Of a stretch of 51,417 nt of DNA, positions 1 through 9,782 are shown piece after piece (position 1 is the first letter of the stretch; each line of letters opens with the position of its first letter). The translations under genes were made by a program, and so were the position numbers. The notes under the pieces were generated by a model that worked only from the letters and a program-made list of their open reading frames with translations, searched no databases and had not been told where the DNA came from. This DNA is from Verrucomicrobia bacterium ADurb.Bin006 (lineage in GTDB: Bacteria; Verrucomicrobiota; Verrucomicrobiia; Limisphaerales; J093): the NCBI GenBank assembly GCA_002071485.1, contig MWFF01000121.1:1-51417 (forward strand), in the 5' to 3' direction.

Positions 1-648
1 GCGAACCGGAAAAACCATCCGCGTCGGGGTTGTTCGCGTGGTTCGAGTATTTCGCGGTTCACGGCCTCTGGCCAGTGCCCCGGGAATCTGACCCAAGACG
101 GGCGGTGGCATGACACCTGGGACGCGGAGAACCGGCTGGTGAAGCTGGCGGCCGGGACTGGCGCGGGGCCGCAGATTTCGTTGCAGTTCGACTACGACCA
201 CCAAGGGCGGCGCATCCGCCAGCGGGTGTGGAACAACAAGACTTGGAGCGGCAACCCCACCAACGACGTGCGATACGTGTATGACGGCTGGAATCAGATT
301 GCCAGCCTCAATCCGGCATCGTCCGTCCGCCAGTCTTACCTGTGGGGACTGGATTTGAGCGGGACGATGCAAGGGGCTGGCGGTGTTGGCGGGTTGCTGG
401 CCATCACCGATGCCAGCCAGGGTTCGCACTTCTGCGCCTATGATGGCAATGGCAATGTGGCCGCCTTGGTGAAAGCGGATGGCGCCGGGCTGGCCGCTCA
501 ATACGAGTATGGCCCGTTTGGGGAACTCCTCCGCGCCACCGGCCCCATGGCCAGGGCCAATCCGTTCCGGTTCTCGATCAAATGTCAAGATGATGAAACG
601 GACCTGCTCTACTACGGGTATCGGTATTATAAGCTTCGCCGGGGGTAA
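1..648 (+). pseudogene. RHS/YD-repeat protein, C-terminal core fragment
   Basis: The frame is open from the first base, so the gene begins upstream of the window. The translation shows YD/RHS repeat signatures (GNLTQDGRWHDTWDAENRL, then YVYDGWNQIA and YDGNGNVAAL). It then reads into the RHS-associated core with YEYGPFGELLRATG and DDETDLLYYGYRYY. In intact RHS proteins YRYY is followed by a segment like NPSTGRWLSRDPI and a variable toxin tip. Here the homology stops at about base 630 and a stop follows after a few unrelated codons (KLRRG). The fragment abuts a piece of an unrelated hydrolase on the other strand, so it is a truncated relic. RHS proteins are large secreted or surface polymorphic proteins; this fragment has no toxin tip and is unlikely to work. 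Confidence 0.85.
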
Positions 649-940
649 GCAGTTGCTCATGCTCGAATGACTTGCGAAAGCGTGCGCGCAACCGTCCGTC
701 GCAAATGTTGAATGAGCGCCCGTCCGGGTACACGTCGCACAGCCGTACAAAAAAGTCCGTGTCCATCGCGTCGCTGGCGGCCCACAGTTTGGCCCGCACG
801 CGACCGGTAACTTCCAACGGTGCCGCCAGCGGTTCGCTGGTGAACACCAGCACATCCGCCCGGCTTTCGATACTGCGTTGATCCTTCGGGCCGGCGGGGA
901 TTGTCAATTCGGGTCCGCCGAGAGTGGGGTCTTCGACGGC
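631..940 (-). pseudogene. CocE/NonD-type hydrolase, C-terminal domain fragment
   Basis: Reading the minus strand, the frame gives DPTLGGPELTIPAGPKDQRS followed by SRADVLVFTSEPLAAPLEVT and DVYPDGRSFNICDGRLRARF, ending in LLTPGEAY. This matches the start of the X-Pro dipeptidyl-peptidase C-terminal (jelly-roll) domain of CocE/NonD acyl hydrolases. The alpha/beta-hydrolase catalytic domain is absent, and the domain is cut after GEAY (family: GEVYEYTIDLW) exactly where the RHS fragment starts on the other strand. It is therefore a gene piece truncated at both ends. The join could be an old recombination or an assembly chimera. Confidence 0.75.
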
Positions 941-1223
941 AGCCGTGCGGGCGCGCCAGTGGTCACGGAGGTCGCCGATGCTACGGAGTTGCCGTCGTCC
1001 AGGATGGCGACCGTCATGGCGCGCAACTGGTCGGCGAGCTCGGACAGGTTGCGCAGGGCGAGCCGGCGCTCCTCAGTCCAGCCCACGACCTGCTCCCGCC
1101 GCTATTCGTGGTCGTCCACGGGCAGGGCGATCTGGGCATGATCCAGGGCCGCGTGGATGGAGGGCACCGCCCGTGATATGGCCAAGATTGCCAAATATGG
1201 CCAGAACGGCTATTGTGCGGGGC
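941..1223 (-). other. No intact gene; possible degraded helical ORF
   Basis: No complete gene is visible here. On the minus strand one frame reads IHAALDHAQIALPVDDHE, hits a TAG, then continues as EQVVGWTEERRLALRNLSEL and ADQLRAMTVAILDDGNSV. The strongly helical, charged composition across a single stop looks like a decayed protein. I do not recognise the family. It lies between the hydrolase fragment and the toxin-antitoxin pair, in line with a region of gene debris. Confidence 0.3.
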
Positions 1224-1493
1224 ATGATGACGCAACCACTGAACGTGAACCTGACACATGAACTCCGGCGATATGTCAAGGAACAGGTGCGGTCAGGCCG
1301 GTACCAGAACGAGAACGAAGTCGTGCGCGATGCCATTCGGCAAATGCAGCAGCGCGAGATCGAGCAGTTCGACCGCATCTTCGGCGATTACACCGGCGCC
1401 CCCCAGGGCGAGCCGACGGATGCAGATCAAGCCGCCATCAAGGCTGCCATTCAGCGTCACCGAGGCGGGAGGCAAGCCGTGCCGAGGCTATGA
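1224..1493 (+). CDS. ParD/CopG-like ribbon-helix-helix antitoxin
   Basis: An 89-residue protein (88 if the second ATG at 1227 is used). The N-terminus, PLNVNLTHELRRYVKEQVRS, followed by GRYQNENEVVRDAIRQMQQR, is the beta-strand plus two-helix DNA-binding fold of ParD/CopG antitoxins, with an acidic C-terminal tail (QGEPTDADQAAI) that would bind a toxin. The stop overlaps the next gene's start as ATGA, a normal translationally coupled toxin-antitoxin arrangement. By analogy with the family it would repress its own promoter and neutralise the downstream PIN nuclease. The longer in-frame start upstream is unlikely, because its translation is low-complexity Arg/Ala/Gly. Confidence 0.8.
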   Translation: MMTQPLNVNLTHELRRYVKEQVRSGRYQNENEVVRDAIRQMQQREIEQFDRIFGDYTGAPQGEPTDADQAAIKAAIQRHRGGRQAVPRL

Positions 1494-2011
1494 CTACGGT
1501 CGTTGTCGACACGAACACCGTCATCAGCGCCATCTACTGGCCTCAAAGCACAGCACGGCGGTGCCTGGCGGGCTTGGCGCGGCGTTGGTATGCGGTCGCG
1601 GCTTCCGCGGAGGTGTTTGCCGAATACGAGGCCGTTGCCGCGGAGTTTCAGCCGCGTTTTCCCGCCTGCAACAGCGCCGGGGCGTTGGCTTGGCTCCGGT
1701 TGAAAGCGAAGTGGGTTGACCCCGCTCCCTTAGGCAAGCGCCGGAGCCGCGATGCGAAAGATGATCCGTTTCTTGGGTGCGCCCTCGCCGCGCGTGCTGG
1801 ATTCGTGGTCACGCGGGACCATGATTTGCTCACCTTGGGCAAGCCGTTTGGCATCGAGATGATCACGCCGGCGCGCTTCCTGATGTGGCTTCAGGAGAAT
1901 GGACGCCGGCAGAAATACGTCACGAACCTTCCCCGTCTACCTGTTTATCCCTATCATAGTGACACCTTTTTAAGCACGAGAACAGCGGCGGATATGGGGG
2001 GGAGGGCATGA
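1490..2011 (+). CDS. PIN-domain ribonuclease toxin (COG1569 type)
   Basis: The frame encodes 173 residues. The PIN core is complete: VVVDTNTVISAIYWP at the N-terminus (first acidic residue Asp7), an acidic SAEVFAEYEAV helix, RDAKDDPFLGCALAA in the middle, and FVVTRDHDLLTLG near the end. These supply the acidic residues that bind metal in PIN nucleases. Family members are about 140 residues and end after a motif like ITPARFL. Here the last 35 or so residues (from NGRRQKY on) look unrelated and run into IS21 debris, so the native stop may have been lost. It is coupled to the antitoxin by a 4-bp overlap. The predicted role is RNA cleavage when the antitoxin is lost. Confidence 0.8.
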   Translation: MTTVVVDTNTVISAIYWPQSTARRCLAGLARRWYAVAASAEVFAEYEAVAAEFQPRFPACNSAGALAWLRLKAKWVDPAPLGKRRSRDAKDDPFLGCALAARAGFVVTRDHDLLTLGKPFGIEMITPARFLMWLQENGRRQKYVTNLPRLPVYPYHSDTFLSTRTAADMGGRA

Positions 2012-2235
2012 TCGAAGCCTTGGAGGAACAACGCCGCGATCCCAATATCGCCGACCTGGACTTCGAGCAACGTCTGGCGTTGCTGGTGCAACGACAGTGG
2101 CTTTGGAAATCCAATCGCACGCTGGCGAGTGGGCCAAAGCCCATCCCGAAGCGCGCACGCTGCCGCCCAAGTAAGCAAGCTCCGTTCGCCGCTCTCGGTC
2201 CTCGCGAGGTCGTCCAGTTCACCCCGCTCACTTGA
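2008..2235 (+). pseudogene. istB: IS21-family istB remnant (N-terminal part)
   Basis: The start of this frame, MIEALEEQRRDPNIADLDFE followed by QRLALLVQRQWLWKSNRTLA, matches the N-terminal helical region of IstB, the AAA+ transposition helper of IS21 elements. The usual first residues (like MLTQPTLEKLRALKLHG) are missing. Homology ends after about 37 codons, near base 2120, before the Walker A motif. The rest of the frame is unrelated. A separate, larger istB part runs off the far end of the window. This one is a dead fragment abutting the toxin gene. Confidence 0.7.
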
Positions 2236-2344
2236 GCAGATCGAGGGCGCCGCGCCTACTGCCCTTCCCCGGACGGATACGTTCCAACGGCCACCAGGGC
2301 GGAGGAGGGCGGGTTCGCGAGATCGAAGATTCGACCCGCGGTTT

Positions 2345-5005
2345 TCAGTGCGCGTTTGGCTCATTGCCGGCGGCTTTGCCGGACGGGAGTTCGGCCACTC
2401 TGGCTTTAAGTTCCTCGATGCTTTGTTCGAGGTCACGGTTTTGTCTTTGCAGGGTGAGGATTTCCTCCCGCAGCGCGCGCAGATCGTCGGCGGGCCGCGC
2501 GGGGGCGCGCAGGTTGGCAAGGGCGCGCTGTGCCGCATGGCGCTCGGAGTTGTCGGCGGTGCCGCGGGTGAACGGGGTCAGGGCGGGGATGGCCTTGGGA
2601 TCGCCGAGTCCTCCGAGCGCCTCGATGGCCGTCCGGCGCACGTGGTCCCGACGGTCGTTGAGGTGGGCGATCAGGAACTCGCGGACGGTCTGCTTTTGCT
2701 CCTCGTGTCGGGCCAGATGGGCGAGGGTGATCAGGCCCGAGGCAAGGCCGCGAGCGGTGAACGCCGCGTGCCGGTCGCGGAGCACTTCGAGCAGGATCGG
2801 AATCGAGGCCGGGTCGTCCTGGGTGCGCAGGGCGTCAATCGCCGCATCGGCCAGCCGGTTCTCATACGACCGGGACTTGAGGAAGCGGAGCAGGGTCTCC
2901 AGGACTTGCGGGTCGGGATAGGCGCCCAGGGTGCGGATGAGGATCGCCTGGATATCGAGGTTGTTCTCCTGGTCGAGCGCGGCGCGTGTGGACTCGAGCA
3001 CGGACTGGCGATAGAAGGCCTGCAGGTTCTCACGCACCTGGCGGCGAACCTGGGGATCGGGTTGGTTGGCTGAAGCCAGCAGTGCTTCGAGAACCTCGTC
3101 CGTGCGGATTGCGCCCAGAGCGCGCGCGGCTTCGAGACGGACGCCGAAGAAGGGGTCGCTTTCGAGGGCGATGCGCAATTTGGACACCGCCTCGTTGTCC
3201 TTGCGGCTTGCGAAGTGCTCGACGGCCATCAACCGGCCCAGGACGTCGTTCGTGTTGGTCAGCATCAGCGCCAGCATGGCCGGCGGGGGCTCGAACTTCA
3301 CTTTCGCCAAAACCGTGGAATCCGGGTCCACCCGGACCAGCCGCGGGGCTTCGGGCAGCGCGAACGAGAAGTCCTCCGCCTTCTCTTTGACGGTGACGAT
3401 GTGATTGGTGGTGAGGCCCGACGGGCAGGCGAAGCGGACGGGGAGCGGGAATTGGAACAGGAGGACCCGGTCGCTGAGGGCCTGCACCTGGCGCACGTTG
3501 AGCCTGGCCAGGCGGGCAGACTCGTCCCACGTGTAGCGGATTTCGAGTTCCGGGTAGTGCGCGTGGTAGACCCACTGGTCAAAGAAACGGTCGAACGAAC
3601 GTCCTGACACATCCTCGATGGCCGCGTTGAGGTCCTCGGTCACCACCGAGCCGTACTGGTGGCGTTCGAGATAGGTCCGGATGCAGCGGCGGAACAGATC
3701 CTCGCCCAATTGGGACCGCAGCATGTGCGTCACCCAGGCGCCTTTGGGATACGCCAGGTAGCTGAACTGCTCGCCCGGATCGCCGAATTCCCGATGGACG
3801 ATGGGCCGTGTGTCGTCGGAGATGGCCAGGACCGTTTGGGCCTTCTCGCGCATGTTGTAGAGGAACGCGTCACGTCCGTTCTTGTGCCCGTCGTAGAGGG
3901 CTTCGTAATACGTGGCGAATCCCTCGTTGAGCCAGAGATGACTCCAGTCCTTGCAGGTCACCAGGTCGCCGAACCACATGTGGACCAGCTCGTGCGCCAC
4001 GAGGCCCTGGCTCGATTGCGTCCCTTCGCAGGCCGCGGGGAACAATGTGCTGTCGGTCAGAATGGTGAGGGTTGTGTTCTCCATGCCGCCCGCCACGAAG
4101 TCGTTGACGCACACTTGGGCGTAGCGCGCCCACGGATAGGGCACGCCGATCTCCTGCTCGAAGAAGCCCATCATGTCTTTGGTGTCCCGAAACGAGTTGG
4201 GCGCCTCGCCGATGGCCGACGGGAGGGTGTGGAAGCTCAGCGGAATGTCACGGTACACGTCTTCAATCGCGCTGAAGTAGCCGGCCACCAGCGCTACCAG
4301 ATAGTTTACATGCGGCTTGTCTTGCAGCCAACGCACCGCAACCAGGCCGGTGAGCGCGTCCCGGGTCTCGGACATCCTCCTGCCGTTCGAGAGCACGGTC
4401 ATGCCCTCGGGGACGCGGCAGGTGACCTCGGACGTGAACTTCTCATTCGGGGCGTCGTGGCCCGGATACCAGTGGCGGGCGTCGATCGCCTGGCCCTGCG
4501 TGAACAGGTGTGTTTCCCCCTCCCTGTAGCCCATCTCGGGCGTGCGGAAGTAAAGCCCCTTGGCCGGTTCGGTCCAATAACCGACCGTGATGCGCGATTG
4601 CCGGTTCGACGGTACGGGGTCCGCGAAGGTGACAACAAGCTGCTGTCCCGTGTTTTGCCAGCCCTGGATCGGTTCCGACGCGGTGACTTCGGTGATGGTC
4701 AGGTTGACCGCGTCCAGGGCGAGTTCGCGCACGAGAGGGGCAACGGGCTCGAAGGTGATGATCGCGCGTCCCGCAATGGTCCGTCGTTTGAAATCGGGTG
4801 TCACATCCAAAGCCAGGTGGCGGATGTCGATCGTCCGTTCCGGCGCGTATTGCCGGCGCTCGGAAGCCGGTCTCGGGTCGCTCGGGGCCGCATCCGCGCC
4901 GCGTGTCGCGAACGGCTGATTGTCGGCATGGGCGGCGGCGGCGATGCAGAAGGCGAGAGCGAGGCGCCGGATTGGACGGGCTGCCCGGGAGCTGGGATGT
5001 TTCAT
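2345..5005 (-). CDS. Exported M1-family zinc aminopeptidase with HEAT repeats
   Basis: An 886-residue protein. Residues 1-27 form a signal peptide (basic start, then LALAFCIAAAAHA). The M1 domain follows, with the exopeptidase motif GGMEN near residue 303 and the zinc motif HELVH near 336, with the distal glutamate in WLNEGFATYYE. From about residue 600 there are HEAT-like helical repeats (for example VRLEAARALGAIRTDEVLEA and RRTAIEALGGLGDPKAIPAL). The last 40 residues form a coiled coil (LREEILTLQRQNRDLEQSIE). It should remove N-terminal amino acids from peptides outside the cytoplasm, with the HEAT arm as a likely binding scaffold. It stands alone, divergent from atpD. The start at 5005 is chosen for the signal peptide. 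Confidence 0.93.
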   Translation of the reverse strand: MKHPSSRAARPIRRLALAFCIAAAAHADNQPFATRGADAAPSDPRPASERRQYAPERTIDIRHLALDVTPDFKRRTIAGRAIITFEPVAPLVRELALDAVNLTITEVTASEPIQGWQNTGQQLVVTFADPVPSNRQSRITVGYWTEPAKGLYFRTPEMGYREGETHLFTQGQAIDARHWYPGHDAPNEKFTSEVTCRVPEGMTVLSNGRRMSETRDALTGLVAVRWLQDKPHVNYLVALVAGYFSAIEDVYRDIPLSFHTLPSAIGEAPNSFRDTKDMMGFFEQEIGVPYPWARYAQVCVNDFVAGGMENTTLTILTDSTLFPAACEGTQSSQGLVAHELVHMWFGDLVTCKDWSHLWLNEGFATYYEALYDGHKNGRDAFLYNMREKAQTVLAISDDTRPIVHREFGDPGEQFSYLAYPKGAWVTHMLRSQLGEDLFRRCIRTYLERHQYGSVVTEDLNAAIEDVSGRSFDRFFDQWVYHAHYPELEIRYTWDESARLARLNVRQVQALSDRVLLFQFPLPVRFACPSGLTTNHIVTVKEKAEDFSFALPEAPRLVRVDPDSTVLAKVKFEPPPAMLALMLTNTNDVLGRLMAVEHFASRKDNEAVSKLRIALESDPFFGVRLEAARALGAIRTDEVLEALLASANQPDPQVRRQVRENLQAFYRQSVLESTRAALDQENNLDIQAILIRTLGAYPDPQVLETLLRFLKSRSYENRLADAAIDALRTQDDPASIPILLEVLRDRHAAFTARGLASGLITLAHLARHEEQKQTVREFLIAHLNDRRDHVRRTAIEALGGLGDPKAIPALTPFTRGTADNSERHAAQRALANLRAPARPADDLRALREEILTLQRQNRDLEQSIEELKARVAELPSGKAAGNEPNAH

Positions 5006-5106
5006 GCGCTTTCGCTTCTACACGCCCGGCGCAAGAAAGAGAAGTCCGGAGGACAATATCCGCGTTGACACTGGTTCGGGACAGCCCCTAGATTCGCGCA
5101 CCCTGA

Positions 5107-6573
<1,467 letters not shown>

Positions 6574-6676
6574 AGTCACGAACGATGCCGGCCAGAACGC
6601 CTGGCGCGGTTGCCTGACCCCTCGGAGCGTAACCATAACCCGCTTCCATGTCTGACTGACGAACACCCAGCGACCG

Positions 6677-7087
6677 ATGGCCACACTCAAACTTGAAATC
6701 GTCACGCCGGAGGGAGTCGCCGCATCTGAAGATGTGGACATGGTCACGCTGCCGGGCGTCGAAGGGGAGATGGGCATCTACCCACAACACGTGCCGCTGG
6801 TGACCGAACTGGTGCCCGGCGAGATCGCTGTGCGCCGCGGCGGACAGGAGTACTATCTCGCCGTCGGACCCGGCTTCGTCGAGATCACGGGCGAACGGGT
6901 GGCGGTCCTGACCGACCTGGCGCTCAAGGCGGACGATCTGGACGAAGCGAAGGCCGAGGAGGCGCGGCAGGCCGCGGAAGCGCGCCTCAAGGAACGCCTG
7001 AGCGAGGCGGACGCGCTTGTGATGAACGCCGCGGTGATGCGGTCGATCGAGTCGCTGCGCGGGCGCCGCCACGCGCGCAAGGAGTAG
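6677..7087 (+). CDS. atpC: F1Fo ATP synthase epsilon subunit
   Basis: A 136-residue protein. The N-terminal beta-sandwich starts LKLEIVTPEGVAASEDVDMV and includes LPGVEGEMGIYPQHVPLVTE, typical of epsilon subunits. The C-terminal half is the helical hairpin (DDLDEAKAEEARQAAEARLK), which in this family can inhibit ATP hydrolysis. The subunit links the gamma shaft to the c-ring. It forms a two-gene unit with atpD, separated by 103 bp. Confidence 0.95.
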   Translation: MATLKLEIVTPEGVAASEDVDMVTLPGVEGEMGIYPQHVPLVTELVPGEIAVRRGGQEYYLAVGPGFVEITGERVAVLTDLALKADDLDEAKAEEARQAAEARLKERLSEADALVMNAAVMRSIESLRGRRHARKE

Positions 7088-7166
7088 CCCCGTCACGCCG
7101 AGGCCGGCGGGCTGCGAACGGCCCGGCCACACGCGCTCGAAGCCCGGCGCCAGCCCCCCATTCCCG

Positions 7167-7697
7167 ATGCACGAAGAACACCGCCGCGGCGACTTCCTGA
7201 TTAGCACCGATCCCGGCCGCCTGGACGTCGCCGCTGTCCACGCCTTCCTGTCGGGAACATACTGGGCCCGGGGCGTCGCGATCGAGATCGTCGCACGTTC
7301 CCTGCGCAACAGCCTGAGCTTCGGGCTTTACCTCGGCGAGCGGCAGGTCGGACTGGCTCGTGTGATCACGGACCGGGCCACGTTCGGGTACGTGGCGGAT
7401 GTCTACATTCTCGAGCCCTATCGAGGACTCGGCCTGGCGAAGTGGCTGATGACGTGTGTTGTGAATCACCCCGACTTGCAGACCGTGCGGCGGCTGCTGC
7501 TGGCCACACGCGACGCCCACCCGCTGTACGCGGCCTTTGGATTCCGTCCGCTTAGGGCGCCGAATGATCACCTCGAACTGCGTCCGCCGGGCGCGATCCC
7601 GGGCGAATGCGAAGCCGTGGCTTCCCAGTCCGCGGGAGATCGATGGAGCAATCGCTGCACATGTGATCAAACGGAGGGAAACACGAACAATGGGTGA
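7167..7697 (+). CDS. GNAT-family N-acetyltransferase
   Basis: A 176-residue protein. The GNAT core is clear: GLYLGERQVGLARVITDRAT, then YVADVYILEPYRGLGLAKWL, which carries the acetyl-CoA pyrophosphate loop (R/Q-x-x-G-x-G/A as YRGLGLAKW), then LYAAFGFRPLRAPNDHLELR as the last strand-helix. The substrate is unknown. The last residues overlap the start of the DUF116 gene by 8 bp, which suggests co-translation with it and the radical-SAM gene that follows. The C-terminal 30 or so residues after PPGAIPGE are not part of the domain. Confidence 0.88.
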   Translation: MHEEHRRGDFLISTDPGRLDVAAVHAFLSGTYWARGVAIEIVARSLRNSLSFGLYLGERQVGLARVITDRATFGYVADVYILEPYRGLGLAKWLMTCVVNHPDLQTVRRLLLATRDAHPLYAAFGFRPLRAPNDHLELRPPGAIPGECEAVASQSAGDRWSNRCTCDQTEGNTNNG

Positions 7698-8214
7698 CAA
7701 GGCCGAAAAACTGAACCGCTTTCTCGAAACGCTGAAGCAAGAGTCGAAGCAGGAAGGCGTATCGATGCCCGAGCTCTGCAAGGCCATCGTGTCGCGCAAG
7801 AACACCGAGAATGCCGCCGCCTTCTCGAAAGCGCCCTATGCCCAGCGGCTCCTGTTCATGCCCCAATGCCTGCGTGTGCTCGGCAAGTGCCGCGCCGAGG
7901 AGCGGGCCTACGAATACCTGTGCGCACGGTGCGGCTCCTGCGCCGCGGGCGCCATTTACGCCAAGGCGGCGGCCCTGGGGTACGGCGCCGTGAAGATGCT
8001 CAAAGGCGGCAGCGCCGTGGCGCGCTTGCTCGATGAATACACGCCCCGGGCCGTGTTGGGAGTCGCCTGCGCCTTCGAGGGGGCGATCGGGATGTTGGAA
8101 TGCGAGCGCCGTGGCCTGCCGGTTCAGTGCGTCTTGCTCCAGCGGGACGGATGCGCCGAGACCCTCGTGGATCTCACCGAGGTCTTCGAGACCATGGAGT
8201 TCATTCAGCCATGA
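7690..8214 (+). CDS. DUF116 family cysteine-rich protein
   Basis: A 174-residue protein, starting MGDKAEKLNRFLETLKQESK. The DUF116 part includes LLFMPQCLRVLGKC, YLCARCGSCAAGAIYAKAAA, MLKGGSAVARLLDEY, AVLGVACAFEGAIGMLE and the end motif QRDGCAETLVDLTE. The conserved cysteines suggest metal or Fe-S binding, but the activity is not established. DUF116 proteins are often found next to radical-SAM enzymes, as here, where its stop overlaps the radical-SAM start as ATGA. The start at 7690 is chosen because upstream codons belong to the GNAT gene. Confidence 0.85.
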   Translation: MGDKAEKLNRFLETLKQESKQEGVSMPELCKAIVSRKNTENAAAFSKAPYAQRLLFMPQCLRVLGKCRAEERAYEYLCARCGSCAAGAIYAKAAALGYGAVKMLKGGSAVARLLDEYTPRAVLGVACAFEGAIGMLECERRGLPVQCVLLQRDGCAETLVDLTEVFETMEFIQP

Positions 8215-9341
8215 CCATGACCGACAAGTTTTTCCTCTGCTACTTCGAGACCACGCGCGACTGCAATCTCGCCTGCAAGTACTGCATGTCGCGGCCCGAG
8301 ACGCCGGTGTCGGCTCCGGAATTGAGCACGGAAGAGGCGCGGACGCTCGTGTTGGACGAACTCGCCAAGGTGAGCTCGAACATGGCGGTGGCCTTCTCGG
8401 GAGGCGAGTGCCTCCTGCGGGACGACATCTACACTCTCCTGGCTCACACAGCGTCCCGGGGGATGTACAGCTTCGTCAATACCAACGGCAAGATGCTCGT
8501 GCAGACCGATGCAGTCCGCCGGTGCCGGGACGCCACCGGGGGCCGCGTCATCTTCGTGCTGCCCTTCAACTCGATCGACGCCGAGTCCAACCGCAGCAGC
8601 CGCGACGACGACACCTCGACGGTGATGCAGGCCACCGAGGTCTGCCGGCGCGAGGGGACGGATTACTTCTTCCTGCTGACGATCTCGAAGGAGAACCTCG
8701 ATACGCTGGCTCCGACGGTGCAGTTCCTGAAGATGAACCGCGTCCCGATGCTGCGCGCCCCCTTCGTGCCGCGTGGCTCGGGCATGGGGTATGTGGATTT
8801 GTTCTTCGACGCCGATGACATGAAGCGCGTCATCCACCCCGCCCTGACGTCCAGCCCGCTCTCGGCCATTTCCTATACGCCGTTCTTTGCCGATCCCGAC
8901 GCGCTCGAAGCCACCTGGAAAACCTATGGCGTCAAGATCGAGGGGCTGGGTTGCCAGGCCGGGCGATCGTTCGCCGCGGTGGGCGCCGAAGGCAACGTGG
9001 CCCCATGTGTTCAGCTCCTTGACTCGACCGCGGTGGTCGGCAACGTGCGCCAGACGCCGCTGTCCGAGTTGATCGCGCGCCACCCCACCTTCCAGGCCCT
9101 GCGGCAGCGGCGCGAAAACCTCAAAGGACGCTGCGGCATCTGCCGGTACCGGGAGAGTTGCGGCGGCTGCCGCGCCTTGGCCCATTATCGGAGCGGCGAT
9201 CTCTTCGCCGAGGATCCCACTTGCTTCTTCGAGCCGAAGGACCGCCAAAGCCGCTGCGACCTCGAAGCCATGCAGACCGTCCAGGTCGAGAAGTTTGTCG
9301 AGTACCTCAAGTACAACAAACCGTGGAATGTCCTGTTCTAA
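8211..9341 (+). CDS. Radical SAM protein with SPASM domain
   Basis: A 376-residue protein. The radical-SAM cluster motif CNLACKYC lies at residues 18-25 (Cys18, Cys22, Cys25), followed by the SAM-binding GGECLLRDD. The C-terminal SPASM region supplies further cysteines: LGCQAGRSFAAV, NVAPCVQLLD, then GRCGICRYRESCGGCRALAH and DPTCFFE. Such proteins make a 5'-deoxyadenosyl radical and often modify peptides or act as anaerobic maturases. No precursor peptide is obvious nearby, so the substrate is unknown. It is coupled to the DUF116 gene by a 4-bp overlap; the ATG at 8211 rather than the longer frame is supported by this and by the family N-terminus. Confidence 0.9.
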   Translation: MTMTDKFFLCYFETTRDCNLACKYCMSRPETPVSAPELSTEEARTLVLDELAKVSSNMAVAFSGGECLLRDDIYTLLAHTASRGMYSFVNTNGKMLVQTDAVRRCRDATGGRVIFVLPFNSIDAESNRSSRDDDTSTVMQATEVCRREGTDYFFLLTISKENLDTLAPTVQFLKMNRVPMLRAPFVPRGSGMGYVDLFFDADDMKRVIHPALTSSPLSAISYTPFFADPDALEATWKTYGVKIEGLGCQAGRSFAAVGAEGNVAPCVQLLDSTAVVGNVRQTPLSELIARHPTFQALRQRRENLKGRCGICRYRESCGGCRALAHYRSGDLFAEDPTCFFEPKDRQSRCDLEAMQTVQVEKFVEYLKYNKPWNVLF

Positions 9342-9429
9342 CGAGGCGCGCTTCAGTCCAGAATTAAGTCCTGCTTTCCATGAGGAGTCTCCTCGTTTCC
9401 TCACCCCCGCTCCCGAACCTCGTTCCTTG

Positions 9430-9699
9430 GAGTCTGCGCAAAATCAGTTCCGGTTTTGCTGGAGGGGATTGTGCTCGCTGGCGAGGCGCGACGAAGGAGC
9501 ATAGCCTTGACCTCTGTGACTGAGGAGCCACGAAGTCAGCGAGCCAAAGCCTCCCAGCCCTCCGGGGCGGGGCGGCACCGGGCATCTGCGTCGTTCCTCG
9601 GTCGGTCGAGTATCGCAGGGGATACACTCGCTCCCTCGGGCCTCGCACCTGGCCCGGTGGCGCTCCCGCCAAAACCGGAAGTAACTTTTGCACAGACCC
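9430..9699. repeat. 270-bp inverted-repeat element (MITE-like, ISAzo13-type ends)
   Basis: The two ends are imperfect inverted repeats of about 35 bp. The left end reads GAGTCTGCGCAAAA, a 4-base gap, then TTCCGGTTTTGCTGGAG. The right end, reverse complemented, reads GGGTCTGTGCAAAA, a 5-base gap, then TTCCGGTTTTGGCGGGAG. The 200 bp between them show no convincing gene. The outer bases match those just upstream of the ISAzo13-type transposase remnant (17690-17713), so the element may be a non-autonomous derivative moved by such a transposase. Part of its interior recurs near 26790. Confidence 0.7.
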
Positions 9700-9782
9700 T
9701 TAGAATCCTTGACCCCCTTCAACGCAGCACAGAAACTTGACTTGTCTACAGCGAGTTTCACCGGTCAAGGATTCCAGAAAGC
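9700..9782 (-). repeat. Dispersed repeat, family 4, copy 1
   Basis: Read on the minus strand this stretch contains CTTGACCGGTGAAACTC, then GACAAGTCAAGTTT and GTGCTGCGTTGAAGGGGGTC. The same series occurs on the plus strand at 14003-14075 with scattered mismatches. It ends directly at the start of the next gene, so it may carry regulatory sequence or be an interspersed palindromic-type repeat. Confidence 0.6.
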
